From Streptomyces sannanensis (GTDB lineage Bacteria; Actinomycetota; Actinomycetes; Streptomycetales; Streptomycetaceae), in assembly GCF_039536205.1 (NCBI RefSeq), contig NZ_BAAAYL010000001.1:6820001-6884000 (forward strand): a DNA stretch of 64,000 nucleotides. Reading direction: 5' to 3'. The notes under the pieces were generated by a model that searched no databases, was not told the origin of the DNA, and saw nothing but the letters and a program-made list of their open reading frames with translations. The position numbers and the translations under genes are program-made. Positions 34,793 to 44,260 of the stretch are shown here, in pieces. Every line of letters starts with the position of its first letter. The first letter of the stretch is position 1.

Positions 34793-37386
34793 TCGAGCAG
34801 TACGTGTTGGATCTTCAAGACGTTGACGAGATTCCGGTCGCGGTCGTTGGCGGCAAGGGCGCACACCTGGGCGGGCTGTCGCGGATCGAAGGCATCCGCG
34901 TGCCGGGTGGCTTTTGCGTGACGACGGACGCCTTCCGGCGGATCATGGCGGAAGCGCCGTCGATCGACGATCGGCTCGATCAGCTGTCGCGCTTGAACCC
35001 GGACGACCGGGAGGCGATCCGCACGCTCAGCGCGCAGATTCGTCGGACCATCGAAGGGATTGCCATCCCGGGCGATCTCGCGGCGGCGATAACCCGCGCG
35101 CTCGACCAGCTCGGTGAGCAGGCCGCCTACGCCGTCCGATCCAGCGCGACGGCAGAGGACCTGCCGACGGCCTCCTTTGCCGGCCAGCAGGACACGTATT
35201 TGAACGTCGTGGGGCCAGCGACGATCCTCCAGCACGTCAGCCGGTGCTGGGCCTCGCTGTTCACCGAGCGGGCCGTGACCTACCGCCAGCGGAACGGCAT
35301 CGACCACCGTACGGTCCACATGGCCGTGGTCGTGCAGCAGATGGTCTTCCCGCATGCGGCCGGCATCATGTTCACGGCCGATCCCGTCACGGGCAACCGG
35401 AAGGTCGCCACCGTGGACGCCGGCTTCGGCCTCGGCGAGGCCCTGGTCTCCGGCCTGGTGAACCCGGACGTCTTCAAGGTGCGACACGGCGAGGTCGTCG
35501 CCAAGGCGATCGCCGCCAAACAGCGTGCCGTTCACGCCCTGCCGGCTGGCGGTACGCAGGAAGTGGCGATCGACTTGCAGCGGCAGGAGCAGCCGGCGCT
35601 GACGGATGCGCAGGTCCTACGGCTCGTGCAGCTCGGGCGGCGGATTGAAACGCACTTCGGCCGCCCGCAGGACATCGAATGGTGCCTGGTCGATGATGGC
35701 TTCCAGATCGTTCAGAGCCGGCCGATCACGACGCTGTTCCCCATCCCCGAGACCGGCGACCAGGAGAATCACGTCTACGTCTCCGTTGGCCATGGGCAGA
35801 TGATGACCGACCCCATGAAGCCTCTGGGGCTCTCCATGTGGCAGCTGACGGCCATGGTGCCGATGCACGAGGCCGGCGGGAGGCTGTTCGTCGACGTCAC
35901 CCGGCGCCTGGCCTCGCCCGCGAGCCGCGCTGGCCTCCTGGACGTCATGGGGAGAGGCGATCCGCTGATCAGGGATGCTCTGGAGACCGTCCTCGACCGC
36001 GACGATTTCGTCTCGTCGCTCCCGGACGCGGGTCCCAGCGGGCCGCCGGCCAGCGGTGCGTCCGCCCCGATCGAGACCGATCCGGCCATCGTCACCGAGC
36101 TGATCGAGCGCAGCCAGGTGTCCATCGCCGCCCTGGAGCGCGACATCCGGACGAAGACCGGACCGGCGCTGTTCGACTTCCTGCTGGGGGCCTTCGAGGA
36201 GCATAAGCGAGTCCTCAGTGATCCGCTGAACCTTCAGGCGATCATGGCGGGGATGGAGGCCACGTGGTGGCTCAACGACAAGCTGCAGGAGTGGCTGGGC
36301 GAGAAGAACGCGGCTGACACGCTCACGCTGTCTGCCCCCGACAACGTCACGTCGGAGATGGGACTGGCGCTGCTCGACGTCGCGGACGTGATCCGCCCAC
36401 AGTCGGAGGTGGTGGCGTTCCTGCGGGGCGTCGAGGACGAGGGCTTCCTGGACGAGCTGGCGAAGCTCGCGGGCGGGACCGAAGCGCGCGCCGCCATAGA
36501 GGCCTACCTCGACCGGTTCGGCATGCGCTGCGTCGGCGAGATCGACATCACGAGGCCGCGTTGGCGCGAGTGCCCCACCACGCTCGTGCCCGTGATCCTC
36601 GACAACGTCAGGAACTTCGAGCCGGGCGCCGCCGAGCGGCGCTTCGAGCAAGGGCGGCAGAAGGCGCAGAAGAAGGAACAGGACGTGCTGTCACGCTTGC
36701 GGGCCCTGCCGGACGGGGACCAGAAAGCCGACGAGGCCAAGCGGATGATCGACCGGGTCCGAACCTTCATCGGGTACCGGGAGTACCCGAAGTACGGCAT
36801 CGTCAGCCGCTACTTCGTCTACAAGCAGGCCCTGCTGGAGGAGGCCGAGCGCCTCGTGCAGGCCAACGTGCTTCCTGAGAAGGAGGACATCTTCTACCTC
36901 ACGTTCCAGGAACTCCACGACGTCGTGCGCTCGAACCAGGTGGATGACCAGCTCATCCTTCAGCGCAAGGACGCGTTCCGGTCGTACCACGCGCTCACAC
37001 CGCCCCGGGTGCTCACATCGGATGGTGAGGCCGTCACCGGGGCGTACCGGCGCGACGACGTGCCGGCCGGTGCCCTGATCGGCCTCGCGGTTTCCGCCGG
37101 GACCATAGAGGGAAGGGCCCGCGTCATCCTTGACATGGCGGAGGGCGATCTCGAAGCGGGCGACATCCTGGTCACGACCTACACGGACCCCAGCTGGTCG
37201 CCGCTGTTCGTCGGAATCGCGGGCCTGGTGACGGAGGTGGGCGGCTTGATGACCCATGGCGCAGTGATCGCCCGGGAGTACGGCTTGCCGGCTGTCGTGG
37301 GCGTGGAGCAGGCCACCCGGCTGATCCGGGACGGGCAACGGATCCGTGTGCATGGAACCGACGGGTACGTCGAGATCCTGCCGTGA
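34789..37386 (+). CDS. rph: Rifampin phosphotransferase (rifamycin-inactivating)
   Basis: 865 residues from ATG 34789, with GGAG at 34777-34780. N-terminal ATP-grasp domain: GGKGAHLGGLSRIEGIRVPG and AYAVRSSATAEDLPTASFAG with QQDTYLNVVGP as in PEP-synthase. The central rifampin-binding domain spans roughly 320-750 (including the KPLGLSMWQL part). The C-terminal swivelling domain carries the phospho-accepting histidine H823 in GGLMTHGAVIAREYG. It transfers the beta-phosphate of ATP to the C21 hydroxyl of rifamycins, giving AMP and Pi. Domain set, length and RAE context all agree. It is complete, without visible damage, and is an antibiotic-resistance gene typical of soil actinomycetes. Confidence 0.95.
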   Translation: MIEQYVLDLQDVDEIPVAVVGGKGAHLGGLSRIEGIRVPGGFCVTTDAFRRIMAEAPSIDDRLDQLSRLNPDDREAIRTLSAQIRRTIEGIAIPGDLAAAITRALDQLGEQAAYAVRSSATAEDLPTASFAGQQDTYLNVVGPATILQHVSRCWASLFTERAVTYRQRNGIDHRTVHMAVVVQQMVFPHAAGIMFTADPVTGNRKVATVDAGFGLGEALVSGLVNPDVFKVRHGEVVAKAIAAKQRAVHALPAGGTQEVAIDLQRQEQPALTDAQVLRLVQLGRRIETHFGRPQDIEWCLVDDGFQIVQSRPITTLFPIPETGDQENHVYVSVGHGQMMTDPMKPLGLSMWQLTAMVPMHEAGGRLFVDVTRRLASPASRAGLLDVMGRGDPLIRDALETVLDRDDFVSSLPDAGPSGPPASGASAPIETDPAIVTELIERSQVSIAALERDIRTKTGPALFDFLLGAFEEHKRVLSDPLNLQAIMAGMEATWWLNDKLQEWLGEKNAADTLTLSAPDNVTSEMGLALLDVADVIRPQSEVVAFLRGVEDEGFLDELAKLAGGTEARAAIEAYLDRFGMRCVGEIDITRPRWRECPTTLVPVILDNVRNFEPGAAERRFEQGRQKAQKKEQDVLSRLRALPDGDQKADEAKRMIDRVRTFIGYREYPKYGIVSRYFVYKQALLEEAERLVQANVLPEKEDIFYLTFQELHDVVRSNQVDDQLILQRKDAFRSYHALTPPRVLTSDGEAVTGAYRRDDVPAGALIGLAVSAGTIEGRARVILDMAEGDLEAGDILVTTYTDPSWSPLFVGIAGLVTEVGGLMTHGAVIAREYGLPAVVGVEQATRLIRDGQRIRVHGTDGYVEILP

Positions 37387-37435
37387 GCTTTTTCCAACCT
37401 CACGCTGCCGCATGGTGAAGGACGAGGATGGCCTT

Positions 37436-37532
37436 CACCAGGTCGGTGATCCGGTTCGTGCGTATGGGGTGTCGGCGCCGATCCGGTCGATCGGCAGCAG
37501 GGTGCCGTCGAGGATGACGAGCGCCTTGGTCC
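37436..37532 (-). pseudogene. IS5-type transposase scrap
   Basis: The minus strand reads RTKALVILDGTLLPIDRIGA and DTPYARTG, matching the first catalytic-Asp region (LDGTLLPIDRI) of IS5/Harbinger-like transposases. About 30 residues survive. Confidence 0.6.
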
Positions 37533-38081
37533 GTGCGATCCGCTGACGGCATCCCGGTCCTGGCCTGGCACTTCGACACCGGCGTGCTGGAGGCCGAAGC
37601 CGTGGTCGACGGCTGGTACGCACTGCTGACGTCCGTCCCCGCCGACCAGGCGGACGCCGGGCAGGCCCTGATCCACTACAAGGGCCAAAGCGCGGTCGAG
37701 CGCAGATACCACGACTTCAAGGGCCCGCTCGCGGTCGCGCCGGATTTCGTGTAGAAGAACAGGCGCATCGCCGCCCTGATCCAGGTCATCTGCCTGGCCC
37801 TGCTGGTCTTCTGCCTGATCGAGCGGCAGGTCAGACGGGCGCTCGGCCCCGAGCAGACCATAAGCGGCCTCTACCCCGACAACCGCCGCGTCCGCCCCAC
37901 CGGCCGCATGATCTTCTACCACCTCGGCGAACTCACCCTGCGGATCGGCACCGTCACCGACCCGCCCACCGTCCAGGTCACCCGCGGCATCCAACTCCAC
38001 CTCCTCGACCTACTCGACACCGACATCGGACAACCCGCTGGTCACAGACCTGAAACGGTGACCTGCGAAGTACGGCGCTAG
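37533..38081 (+). pseudogene. IS1634-type transposase C-terminal fragment
   Basis: GQALIHYKGQSAVERRYHDF, KGPLAVAPDFV, a stop (TAG 37752-37754), then RRIAALIQVICLALLVFCLI and GRMIFYHLGELTLRIGTVTD, the catalytic-Glu region and tail of IS1634/IS4-group transposases. It is broken by the stop and lacks the N-terminal part. Confidence 0.7.
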
Positions 38082-38453
38082 AGGCCGCAGGATGGCCCGC
38101 GCCCTGGTCCGGCACTCGGTCCCACGCGTGCGTCCTGTGTGTGCTCTGTAGCCGTGGGGGCCGCTGCGTATGTCTCTGCCTGACCACACAAGCCATGCCA
38201 CCGCTGGCGCCGTCACCGTCACCCGTCTGGCCGCCATCCTGTCGCCGGGGCTGGTGGCACGTACGCACCGGCCACGCCAGGAGCGACCGCCCGCTCATCT
38301 GCCACCATCGGCCGGATGCGGCTCCACCTGCTGCTGTTCGGATTGACACTGGGCTACAGGGGCCTCGTACTGAAGATGAGGGGCTTTTGATCGAAAGCTT
38401 TCCTGTGGGGGGGATTCCACCATCCGCAATCTCTCCGCCCTTACGGAGGCACC
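38082..38453. other. Promoter region of the peptidase gene
   Basis: No supported reading frame. GGAGG (38444-38448) is the ribosome site of the following gene. Confidence 0.4.
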
Positions 38454-39887
38454 ATGACGGTGCAGCAACAGCAAGCTGCCATCCCGACGATTCTGGTGTA
38501 CGAGGACGACCCCGGATTCCCTCCGCAGGTCAACATGCCCGTACCGCATCCCGTTCCACAGCTCGACACACAACCCTTCCCGACGGCCATCGCGGAAGCC
38601 GTGCCCCAGCCGGACGGTGCCGGGCCAGGCACTGAGGCCTTCCGCTACTGGGTGGCGGCCGACGCTCTCAGCAGGGCCAGCCAGACCTGGGGTCCGCTGG
38701 TTCCGACCGGAACACAGTGGCATCCGCAGGTGGGACGCGCCCTCACCGCACACCTCAACGCAGGAATCGACCTCAACGCCTTCTACGACCGTAAAGGCCT
38801 GTGGTTCTTCCGTCGCACGGTGCGGGGTGTCACCGTCGCCGCGTGCGAAAGCTCCGAAGTCGTCGAGCACGAGACGGGTCACGCGATCCTCGACGCCCTG
38901 CGCCCTCAGCTGTTCAACGCGGCGAGCGCGGAGACGGCGGCCCTGCACGAAGCGTTCGGTGACATCAGCGCGCTACTGAGCTCACTTCGACTGGAATCGC
39001 TGCGGATCGCGGTACTGGCCGAGACGCAGGGCGACCTCGAACTGTCCTCGCGGGTGTCGAGGATGGCCGAGCAACTGGGCTGGGCGATCCGCCAGGGCCA
39101 CCCGAACGCGGTCGACCCGGACTGCCTGCGCAACATGGCGAACAGCTTCTTCTACCGCGACCCGGTGGAGCTGCCGCCGACCGGACCCGCGAACACCCTC
39201 TCCAGCGAGCCCCACTCGTTTTCCCGAGTGTTCAGCGGCGCGTTCCTGAAGATCGTCGCCGGGATCTTCAGGCAGCAGGACCTGCAGGACCAGGTCGGTC
39301 TGGCCCGGGCGGCCGAGATCGCCGGACAGTTGCTGGTGGATGCCGTCGTGGCCGCGCCCCTGGTGTCCGCCTACTACGCACAGGTCGCGGGTCACATGAT
39401 CGCCGCGGACCAGCGCCGGAACGGCGGCAAGTACGGTCAGTACCTGCGCTCGGCGTTCATCCGTCACGGCATCCTCTCCCTGGAGGCCGCCGCGTCCATC
39501 ACCGAGCCGGAGATGGCACGCCGAGGCGCCGGAATCGCCGAGGCGACACCCGGCGGTGGTGACGACGAGGGTCTCACGGCCGTCACGATCCACGGGTCGA
39601 CGTACGGCGTCACTCAGTCCCTCACTCTCTCCGCTCCCGCGGAGGAGCGACGGTTCAGCATCGCGGGCTCCGACCCCGCCGGCGGCTCGCTGCGGCCCGC
39701 CGACCCCGAACGGGTCGCCACGTCGTACCTCGAGGACCTCTTCCGTCAAGGCCGCGTCCACGTACCCGAGGAGCACCGCTCCGCTGCGGCGTTTGTCGAC
39801 GACAGGCCCTCCCGGCTCAAGACGCACGAGATCACGCGGAGCACGACCGGCGAGGGTCTCGCCCTGGTCCGGCGGTGCTTCGACTGA
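38454..39887 (+). CDS. Gluzincin-like zinc metallopeptidase
   Basis: 477 residues. The motif HETGH at residues 139-143, followed by LHEAFGDI with E166 and D170, is the HExxH...E-A-x-x-D arrangement of thermolysin/fungalysin-type gluzincins. There is no signal peptide: the first 50 residues are Pro-rich with VYEDDPGFPPQVNMP, so it is either cytoplasmic or exported by another route. The region 300-400 is helical. It ends 13 bases from the convergent HAD-like gene. The substrate is unknown; the family is usually secreted. Confidence 0.75.
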   Translation: MTVQQQQAAIPTILVYEDDPGFPPQVNMPVPHPVPQLDTQPFPTAIAEAVPQPDGAGPGTEAFRYWVAADALSRASQTWGPLVPTGTQWHPQVGRALTAHLNAGIDLNAFYDRKGLWFFRRTVRGVTVAACESSEVVEHETGHAILDALRPQLFNAASAETAALHEAFGDISALLSSLRLESLRIAVLAETQGDLELSSRVSRMAEQLGWAIRQGHPNAVDPDCLRNMANSFFYRDPVELPPTGPANTLSSEPHSFSRVFSGAFLKIVAGIFRQQDLQDQVGLARAAEIAGQLLVDAVVAAPLVSAYYAQVAGHMIAADQRRNGGKYGQYLRSAFIRHGILSLEAAASITEPEMARRGAGIAEATPGGGDDEGLTAVTIHGSTYGVTQSLTLSAPAEERRFSIAGSDPAGGSLRPADPERVATSYLEDLFRQGRVHVPEEHRSAAAFVDDRPSRLKTHEITRSTTGEGLALVRRCFD

Positions 39888-39900
39888 GCAGTCAGCGGAA

Positions 39901-40791
39901 TCAGTGGAAAAAGCGCAGACGGCGGGCGGTGAGCCGCCCGTCGTCCTCGCGCTTGATGACATGCGTCGTACTCGGCGTCGGATCCTCACCCTCGAACACC
40001 GCCTCACCCCGCTCCAGCAGGTCGTTGATGAATTTCTCGGTCGCTCGGCGCTCGGCATCATCGCTCTGTTCGCCTTCGCCGGTGCTGCTCCGGCCCTCAA
40101 TACCGTTTGGTGCTTCTTGAGGGGCGTCCGCGAGCGACTCGGCGGCCGAGACCGGCTGGTCGTCCCGGATCGCGAAGGCCGCCGTGCCATCCACCGGCCC
40201 CTGCAGGTTCACCGTGAAACCGGCGTGCTCAAGCGCTTCGGCGCCCTGCGTGGTCACCATGGCGAGCACGAGCTGCTCGGAGACGATCTGCACGACAACG
40301 GCCTCGGTCTTGTTCACGGTCGTAGCCAACTCGGCCACGCCCAGGCTCTCCGCCAACTCGATCTGCGTCCGGAACACAGGACGCTCTTCCATCGCGGCGA
40401 AAGCGAACACCGGGTGGGCCGCCGTACGCATCCCCGCTTCCCGCGCGAACGCGCGCTCCTGAACGTCCTCGCCCACGAAGACACAGTCGTCGGCCGCCGC
40501 TCCCCCCGTGCTCGCGACCGCCTGAGCAAAGATCCTGCGACTGCCCTTCACACCCCAGTGGACAAGAGCCTCGTCCGTGAAACGGCCGGGGAACGCCTTG
40601 TGCAGCGCTGCTGCTGCCCGCGCGGCGGCACCCTCGCCCGGCCCAGGGTTGGAGATGATGCCCGTGCGTACCTCGCGGAGGGCGTCGAGCACGGCCATGA
40701 CACGCGGTCGAGGCTGAAGTGTCAGCGAGCCGTTGGGCTCCACGAAGGCATCCGCCAGGGTCGCCCCGATGTCGAAGAAAATCACAGGCAT
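39901..40791 (-). CDS. HAD-like protein with extra C-terminal domain
   Basis: 296 residues from ATG 40791 (GGGGAGG just upstream). Motif I is FFDIGATLAD: the nucleophile Asp is there but the second Asp of DxDxT is Gly, so phosphatase chemistry is doubtful. Motif II lies in TGIISN, the motif III Lys in WGVKGSRRIF and motif IV in FVGEDVQERAFAREAGMRT. Residues 170-296 form an added domain with an acidic, Lys/Arg-tipped end. The convergent peptidase gene shares its 3' end but no function is implied. Confidence 0.75.
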   Translation of the reverse strand: MPVIFFDIGATLADAFVEPNGSLTLQPRPRVMAVLDALREVRTGIISNPGPGEGAAARAAAALHKAFPGRFTDEALVHWGVKGSRRIFAQAVASTGGAAADDCVFVGEDVQERAFAREAGMRTAAHPVFAFAAMEERPVFRTQIELAESLGVAELATTVNKTEAVVVQIVSEQLVLAMVTTQGAEALEHAGFTVNLQGPVDGTAAFAIRDDQPVSAAESLADAPQEAPNGIEGRSSTGEGEQSDDAERRATEKFINDLLERGEAVFEGEDPTPSTTHVIKREDDGRLTARRLRFFH

Positions 40792-41266
40792 GTGAAATGC
40801 CTCCCCGCAGTGAACGCCTTCCAGTCGCAGCTGCACAGGTGAAAGGGCCCCTCTCGGAAACGGGTGAAATTCAGCCGTTGCCGACAGGCCCCACGATCCG
40901 AACAGCCGGACGGCACCCTTCCGCCTTCCGCCCGCGGTCGCCTTCCTGCACCGCAGGAGTTGCTCCGTCCGGTATTCGGGCCGCTGCGTCGGTGTGGCCA
41001 GCCCCGGTGAGGCGGGCGTTGGACAGGCCTCGTTCGCGGTCACCCAGTCGGATGCGACCGGGGTGGGCGCCCTCATTACCCCGGGACGATGGTGGGCCTT
41101 GACCCGGATCTCTGCTACGGACATCTGCTGAACAAGCGCGCCACGCTGGGAGCCGACATCACCACCACCCCGGAGGACCTCTGATGCGCGCGGCCCACGG
41201 TGTAGGAGACCGAGGCGACCAGGTGGCAGTCGCGGCCGCGTTCGCAGCGCCAGCGCTGCTCGGAGG
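40792..41266. other. No intact gene
   Basis: Apart from the HAD ribosome site there is only a short plus-strand tail ([19 protein letters not shown], stop near 41184) of an unidentified gene. The last part is the left edge of the IS110 remnant. Confidence 0.4.
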
Positions 41267-41900
41267 CTACCGCCGAGCTCGTGGTAGGGCACGTTGTCGT
41301 GGAGCATGTGCCAGACCGCGGTCATGATCGAGTGCCCGACGGCGACCAGCGCCTTGATCGGACCGCGGCGGGCGGTCAGCCGTTTGTAGCGTGCTTGCAG
41401 GAACGAGTTCTTGGTCCGTGCCGCTCCGAACGCGGCCATCCCGAGGGCACCTTTCAAGTAGGGGTTGCCGGGCCGGACCCGGGTGCTGCGGACCCGGCCG
41501 GCCGATTCGTGGTGCCCGGGGACACAGTCCGGCCCAGGAGGCCAGGTGCTTGGCGGAGGGGAACCGGGGCATGTCACCTCCGGTCTCGGCCACGATCACC
41601 TCCGCCACCGCCCGGTTCACTCCCGGGATCGTGTCCAGCAGGTCCAGTGCCGGGCGAAAGGGGTCACCGCCTCCTCGATTCGGGCCGTCAGCTGGTTGAT
41701 GGCGCCGGACAGGTGGTCGTACTGGGCGAGGTAGAGGCGGGTCAGGAAGGCGTAATGCTCGCGGAAGCGGCCGGTCAGCGCCTGGCTCAGCTCGGGAATC
41801 TTCCCCGACGCAGTCGGGATGAACTCGGAGGGAGGTTCATGGGTCGCCTGGCTTACCTGGACGCGAAAGTGCGAGGGGGACAAGAGCATGCCAGGGAAGC
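41267..41900 (-). pseudogene. IS110-family transposase remnant
   Basis: In order on the minus strand, needing three frames: PELSQALTGRFREHYAFLTR and AINQLTARIEEAVTPF; VNRAVAEVIVAETGGDMPRF and SAKHLASWAGLCP; HHESAGRVRSTRVRPGNPYL and [20 protein letters not shown]. This covers the second half of an IS110 transposase including the catalytic serine region (ESAGR). The N-terminal RuvC-like half is gone. Confidence 0.75.
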
Positions 41901-42094
41901 GGTGGCCAGCTGGAGGTGTCCACGCCGTCGTGCCGCGAGACCCGCGCGATATGGCCAAGGCTGGATTGCTTGAAGCCCAATCTCCAGTGGTGAGAGTGCG
42001 CACCCGTCGGAACGACACCTGTAACCGATGCCGCGCTGCGTCCGGGCGTGAACCGTGGGACCGGGCAACCTCCGTGGCGCGGAGCGTCACCCAA

Positions 42095-43899
42095 TGAGCG
42101 ACTCTGTCGGGGATCTTGAGATTCCTTGATCATTGCCCTTGGCGCCACCAGCGGGGCCGGGGTAGTTCGTGTTCGTCGAGGTACTGCTGGAACGCTATCG
42201 GTGAGCGGGGGCGGTAGGTGGTGTCTGCCGGTTCCTGGGTGCTGAGGCGCTCGATGTTGACGGCGATCGCGGTCAGGACGTGCTGGACGTGGGTCTTGGA
42301 CACGCCGTGGTAGCGGCAGCGGCGCATCCGGTGGCCGTTGACGAGTTCGTTCATGGTGCCCTCGATGCCGGAGCGTGAGGCGTAGAGCCGCTGCCACTGT
42401 GGGTCTTGCTGGTCGGCGCGGTTGCGGGCTTGGAGCTCGTGCAGGCGGCGGGGGAGGAAGTTCACGGTCCGTGCCGCCCCGGAGGTGCACGAGGGCCTCT
42501 CGGGACACGGCCCGCACTGCCGCTTGTCGAACCGGACCACCGTGTAGGGGGCCATCGCCGGAAGCTCGTTCCAGTTGCCACTGACCTGGCCGTTGGGGCA
42601 GGTGACCTCGCGGCGGTCGAAGTCGATGATGAAGTTCTCCCGGGCGAAACCGTCGCCGGTCTTGCGCTGCCGGGAGTTGTCGGTCCTGACCGGGCCGACC
42701 ATGGTGACGCTGTGGGTGCGGGCGGCGGTGTCGTGGAGGACGACGGAGGTGTAGCCGCTGTCTACCAAGTGCTGTGTGGGCAGCAGGCGGCGTCGCTTGA
42801 GCCGGGTGTGGATGCCGGGCAGGGCCACGCTGTCGCCGGTGGGGACGGTGGTGGCCACGTCCGTGATGACGTTGACACCGCCTTCGTCGCAGGTCTCGGT
42901 GGCATGCGCGAGATAGCCGACCCAGGCCCGGTGTCCGCGGCGCGTGTAGCGGGCTTCGAGGTCGTAGGGCGACTCGAGGCGCAGGCCGGTGGGCGGCAGA
43001 CCGTCCTTCTCGGCCCGCGGACGCAGCCGGCCCCGGGCATCGACAAGGAAGTGCTGGACCATGATCTGCCGCAACGCCTCCGCCGCGGGTCCCGGTGCCG
43101 TGTCCGGGCGGTGGGAGCGGACGCGTTCGAGAAGCTCGGCGGCGTCGGCGCCCGCCTGCTTGAGCCGGGCGGCCGGATGACTGGGCTGGCTGACCAGGCG
43201 GACCTGTCGCCCGTAGCGCAGTGCCCACTCCTCGGTCACCAGGTCGTCGAGGACCTCCGGGGCGGTGCGGGCGCACTCCTCCAGCGCGGCGCGGACCGTC
43301 TCCAACACCAGCTCCAGCCTGGTCAGTTCGCGCACGGCTGCCCGAAGGTAGGTGGAGTCGGTACGCTGCCGTCCCCGCTCCTTGACCAGCCCCGCGTCCT
43401 TCAGCCGGGCCAGTGCCAGATCGAGGAGAGCATCAGCACGGTCGTCCTGGGCCAGTCGGTCGCGGAAGTCGGACAACACGCTGTGATGGAAGCCGGGATC
43501 GTCCAGCTCGAGCGCGAGAGCGTACTTGAAGTCGATGCGGCAGCGGACCGCTTCCGCGGCCTGCCGGTCGGAGAGGTTCAGCAGGAACTGCAGCACGCTC
43601 ACCGTGGCGAGCTGGGCCGGTGACAGGCCAGGCCGCCCATCCCGTGGATACCAAGCGTCAAAGTCCTCGTCGCGCCACAGAGCGTCCAGCCGGTCACGTA
43701 CCCACATCGCGGTCGTACCACGGGGGTTGCTCGCCCGTGCCACCCGCGCGGTCGCGGGCGAGACTTGCTCACCAGAGCGGGGACGGAGAGACACCGGCTC
43801 ACCTCATGTACGGCAGTCGACCTTCGAAACCAAGCCGAGCCTGCCCCACGGCTATGCCCTTCCGCCTGGGAATCTCAAGATCCCCGACAGAGTCGCTCA
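42095..43899 (-). mobile_element. IS1182-family element, intact
   Basis: 1805 bp bounded by perfect 31-bp inverted repeats (42095-42125 and 43869-43899, starting TGAGCGACTCTGTCGGGG). The flanks CCAA (left) and ATGA (right) do not match, so no target duplication remains. Either the element has recombined with another copy or the target carried a deletion. Confidence 0.9.
42130..43794 (-). CDS. IS1182 transposase
   Basis: 554 residues from GTG 43794. N-terminal DUF772-type domain (MWVRDRLDALWRDEDFDAWY, then LSDRQAAEAVRCRIDFKYAL). DDE core: RTDSTYLRAAVREL (first Asp), VDSGYTSVVL (second Asp) and SGIEGTMNELVNGHRMRRCR (Glu). A zinc-finger-like CGPCPERPSC lies between. The frame is intact, so the element may be active. 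Confidence 0.9.
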   Translation of the reverse strand: MSLRPRSGEQVSPATARVARASNPRGTTAMWVRDRLDALWRDEDFDAWYPRDGRPGLSPAQLATVSVLQFLLNLSDRQAAEAVRCRIDFKYALALELDDPGFHHSVLSDFRDRLAQDDRADALLDLALARLKDAGLVKERGRQRTDSTYLRAAVRELTRLELVLETVRAALEECARTAPEVLDDLVTEEWALRYGRQVRLVSQPSHPAARLKQAGADAAELLERVRSHRPDTAPGPAAEALRQIMVQHFLVDARGRLRPRAEKDGLPPTGLRLESPYDLEARYTRRGHRAWVGYLAHATETCDEGGVNVITDVATTVPTGDSVALPGIHTRLKRRRLLPTQHLVDSGYTSVVLHDTAARTHSVTMVGPVRTDNSRQRKTGDGFARENFIIDFDRREVTCPNGQVSGNWNELPAMAPYTVVRFDKRQCGPCPERPSCTSGAARTVNFLPRRLHELQARNRADQQDPQWQRLYASRSGIEGTMNELVNGHRMRRCRYHGVSKTHVQHVLTAIAVNIERLSTQEPADTTYRPRSPIAFQQYLDEHELPRPRWWRQGQ

Positions 43900-43909
43900 A
43901 TGAGGGTGG

Positions 43910-44173
43910 TCAAGGAGATGAGTGGGCGGCCTACGTCGTGCTCGATACGTACAACGAAGACGTACCACGGGACCGCCTACGGCGCGCGAGCCCTATGGCG
44001 ACGGAGGTGCCGTAGTAGGAGTAAGGACCTGCCGGGGAGGCCGGGAAAGCCGGACCGCAGGGCAAAGGGCACCAGGTGATTGAGATGTCCAGCGAAGGGA
44101 GGCATGCGTAATGCAGAGCGCCGAAGCGGTGCTGGACGTCATCCGTAAGAAGGCATTCCCAAACCGGACGTAG
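43910..44173 (+). pseudogene. Group II intron fragment with truncated RT start
   Basis: The sequence GGGACCGCCTACGG to GACGGAGGTGCCGTAGTAGG and AAGGACC through GGGCACCAGG is typical of the part of actinobacterial group II introns just before the reverse-transcriptase ORF. ATG 44111 then opens MQSAEAVLDVIRKKAFPNRT and stops: the RT gene is cut after about 15 native residues. The ribozyme 5' domain of a similar intron is at 45323-45605. Confidence 0.55.
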
Positions 44174-44260
44174 TGTCAAGTCTTCCCAGGTCAGGGGCAG
44201 GTTGCTCGTCGTTTAGGCATGCTCGGGCCGTCGGTTCAGGCTGGGGTATGGAGGTGGCGG

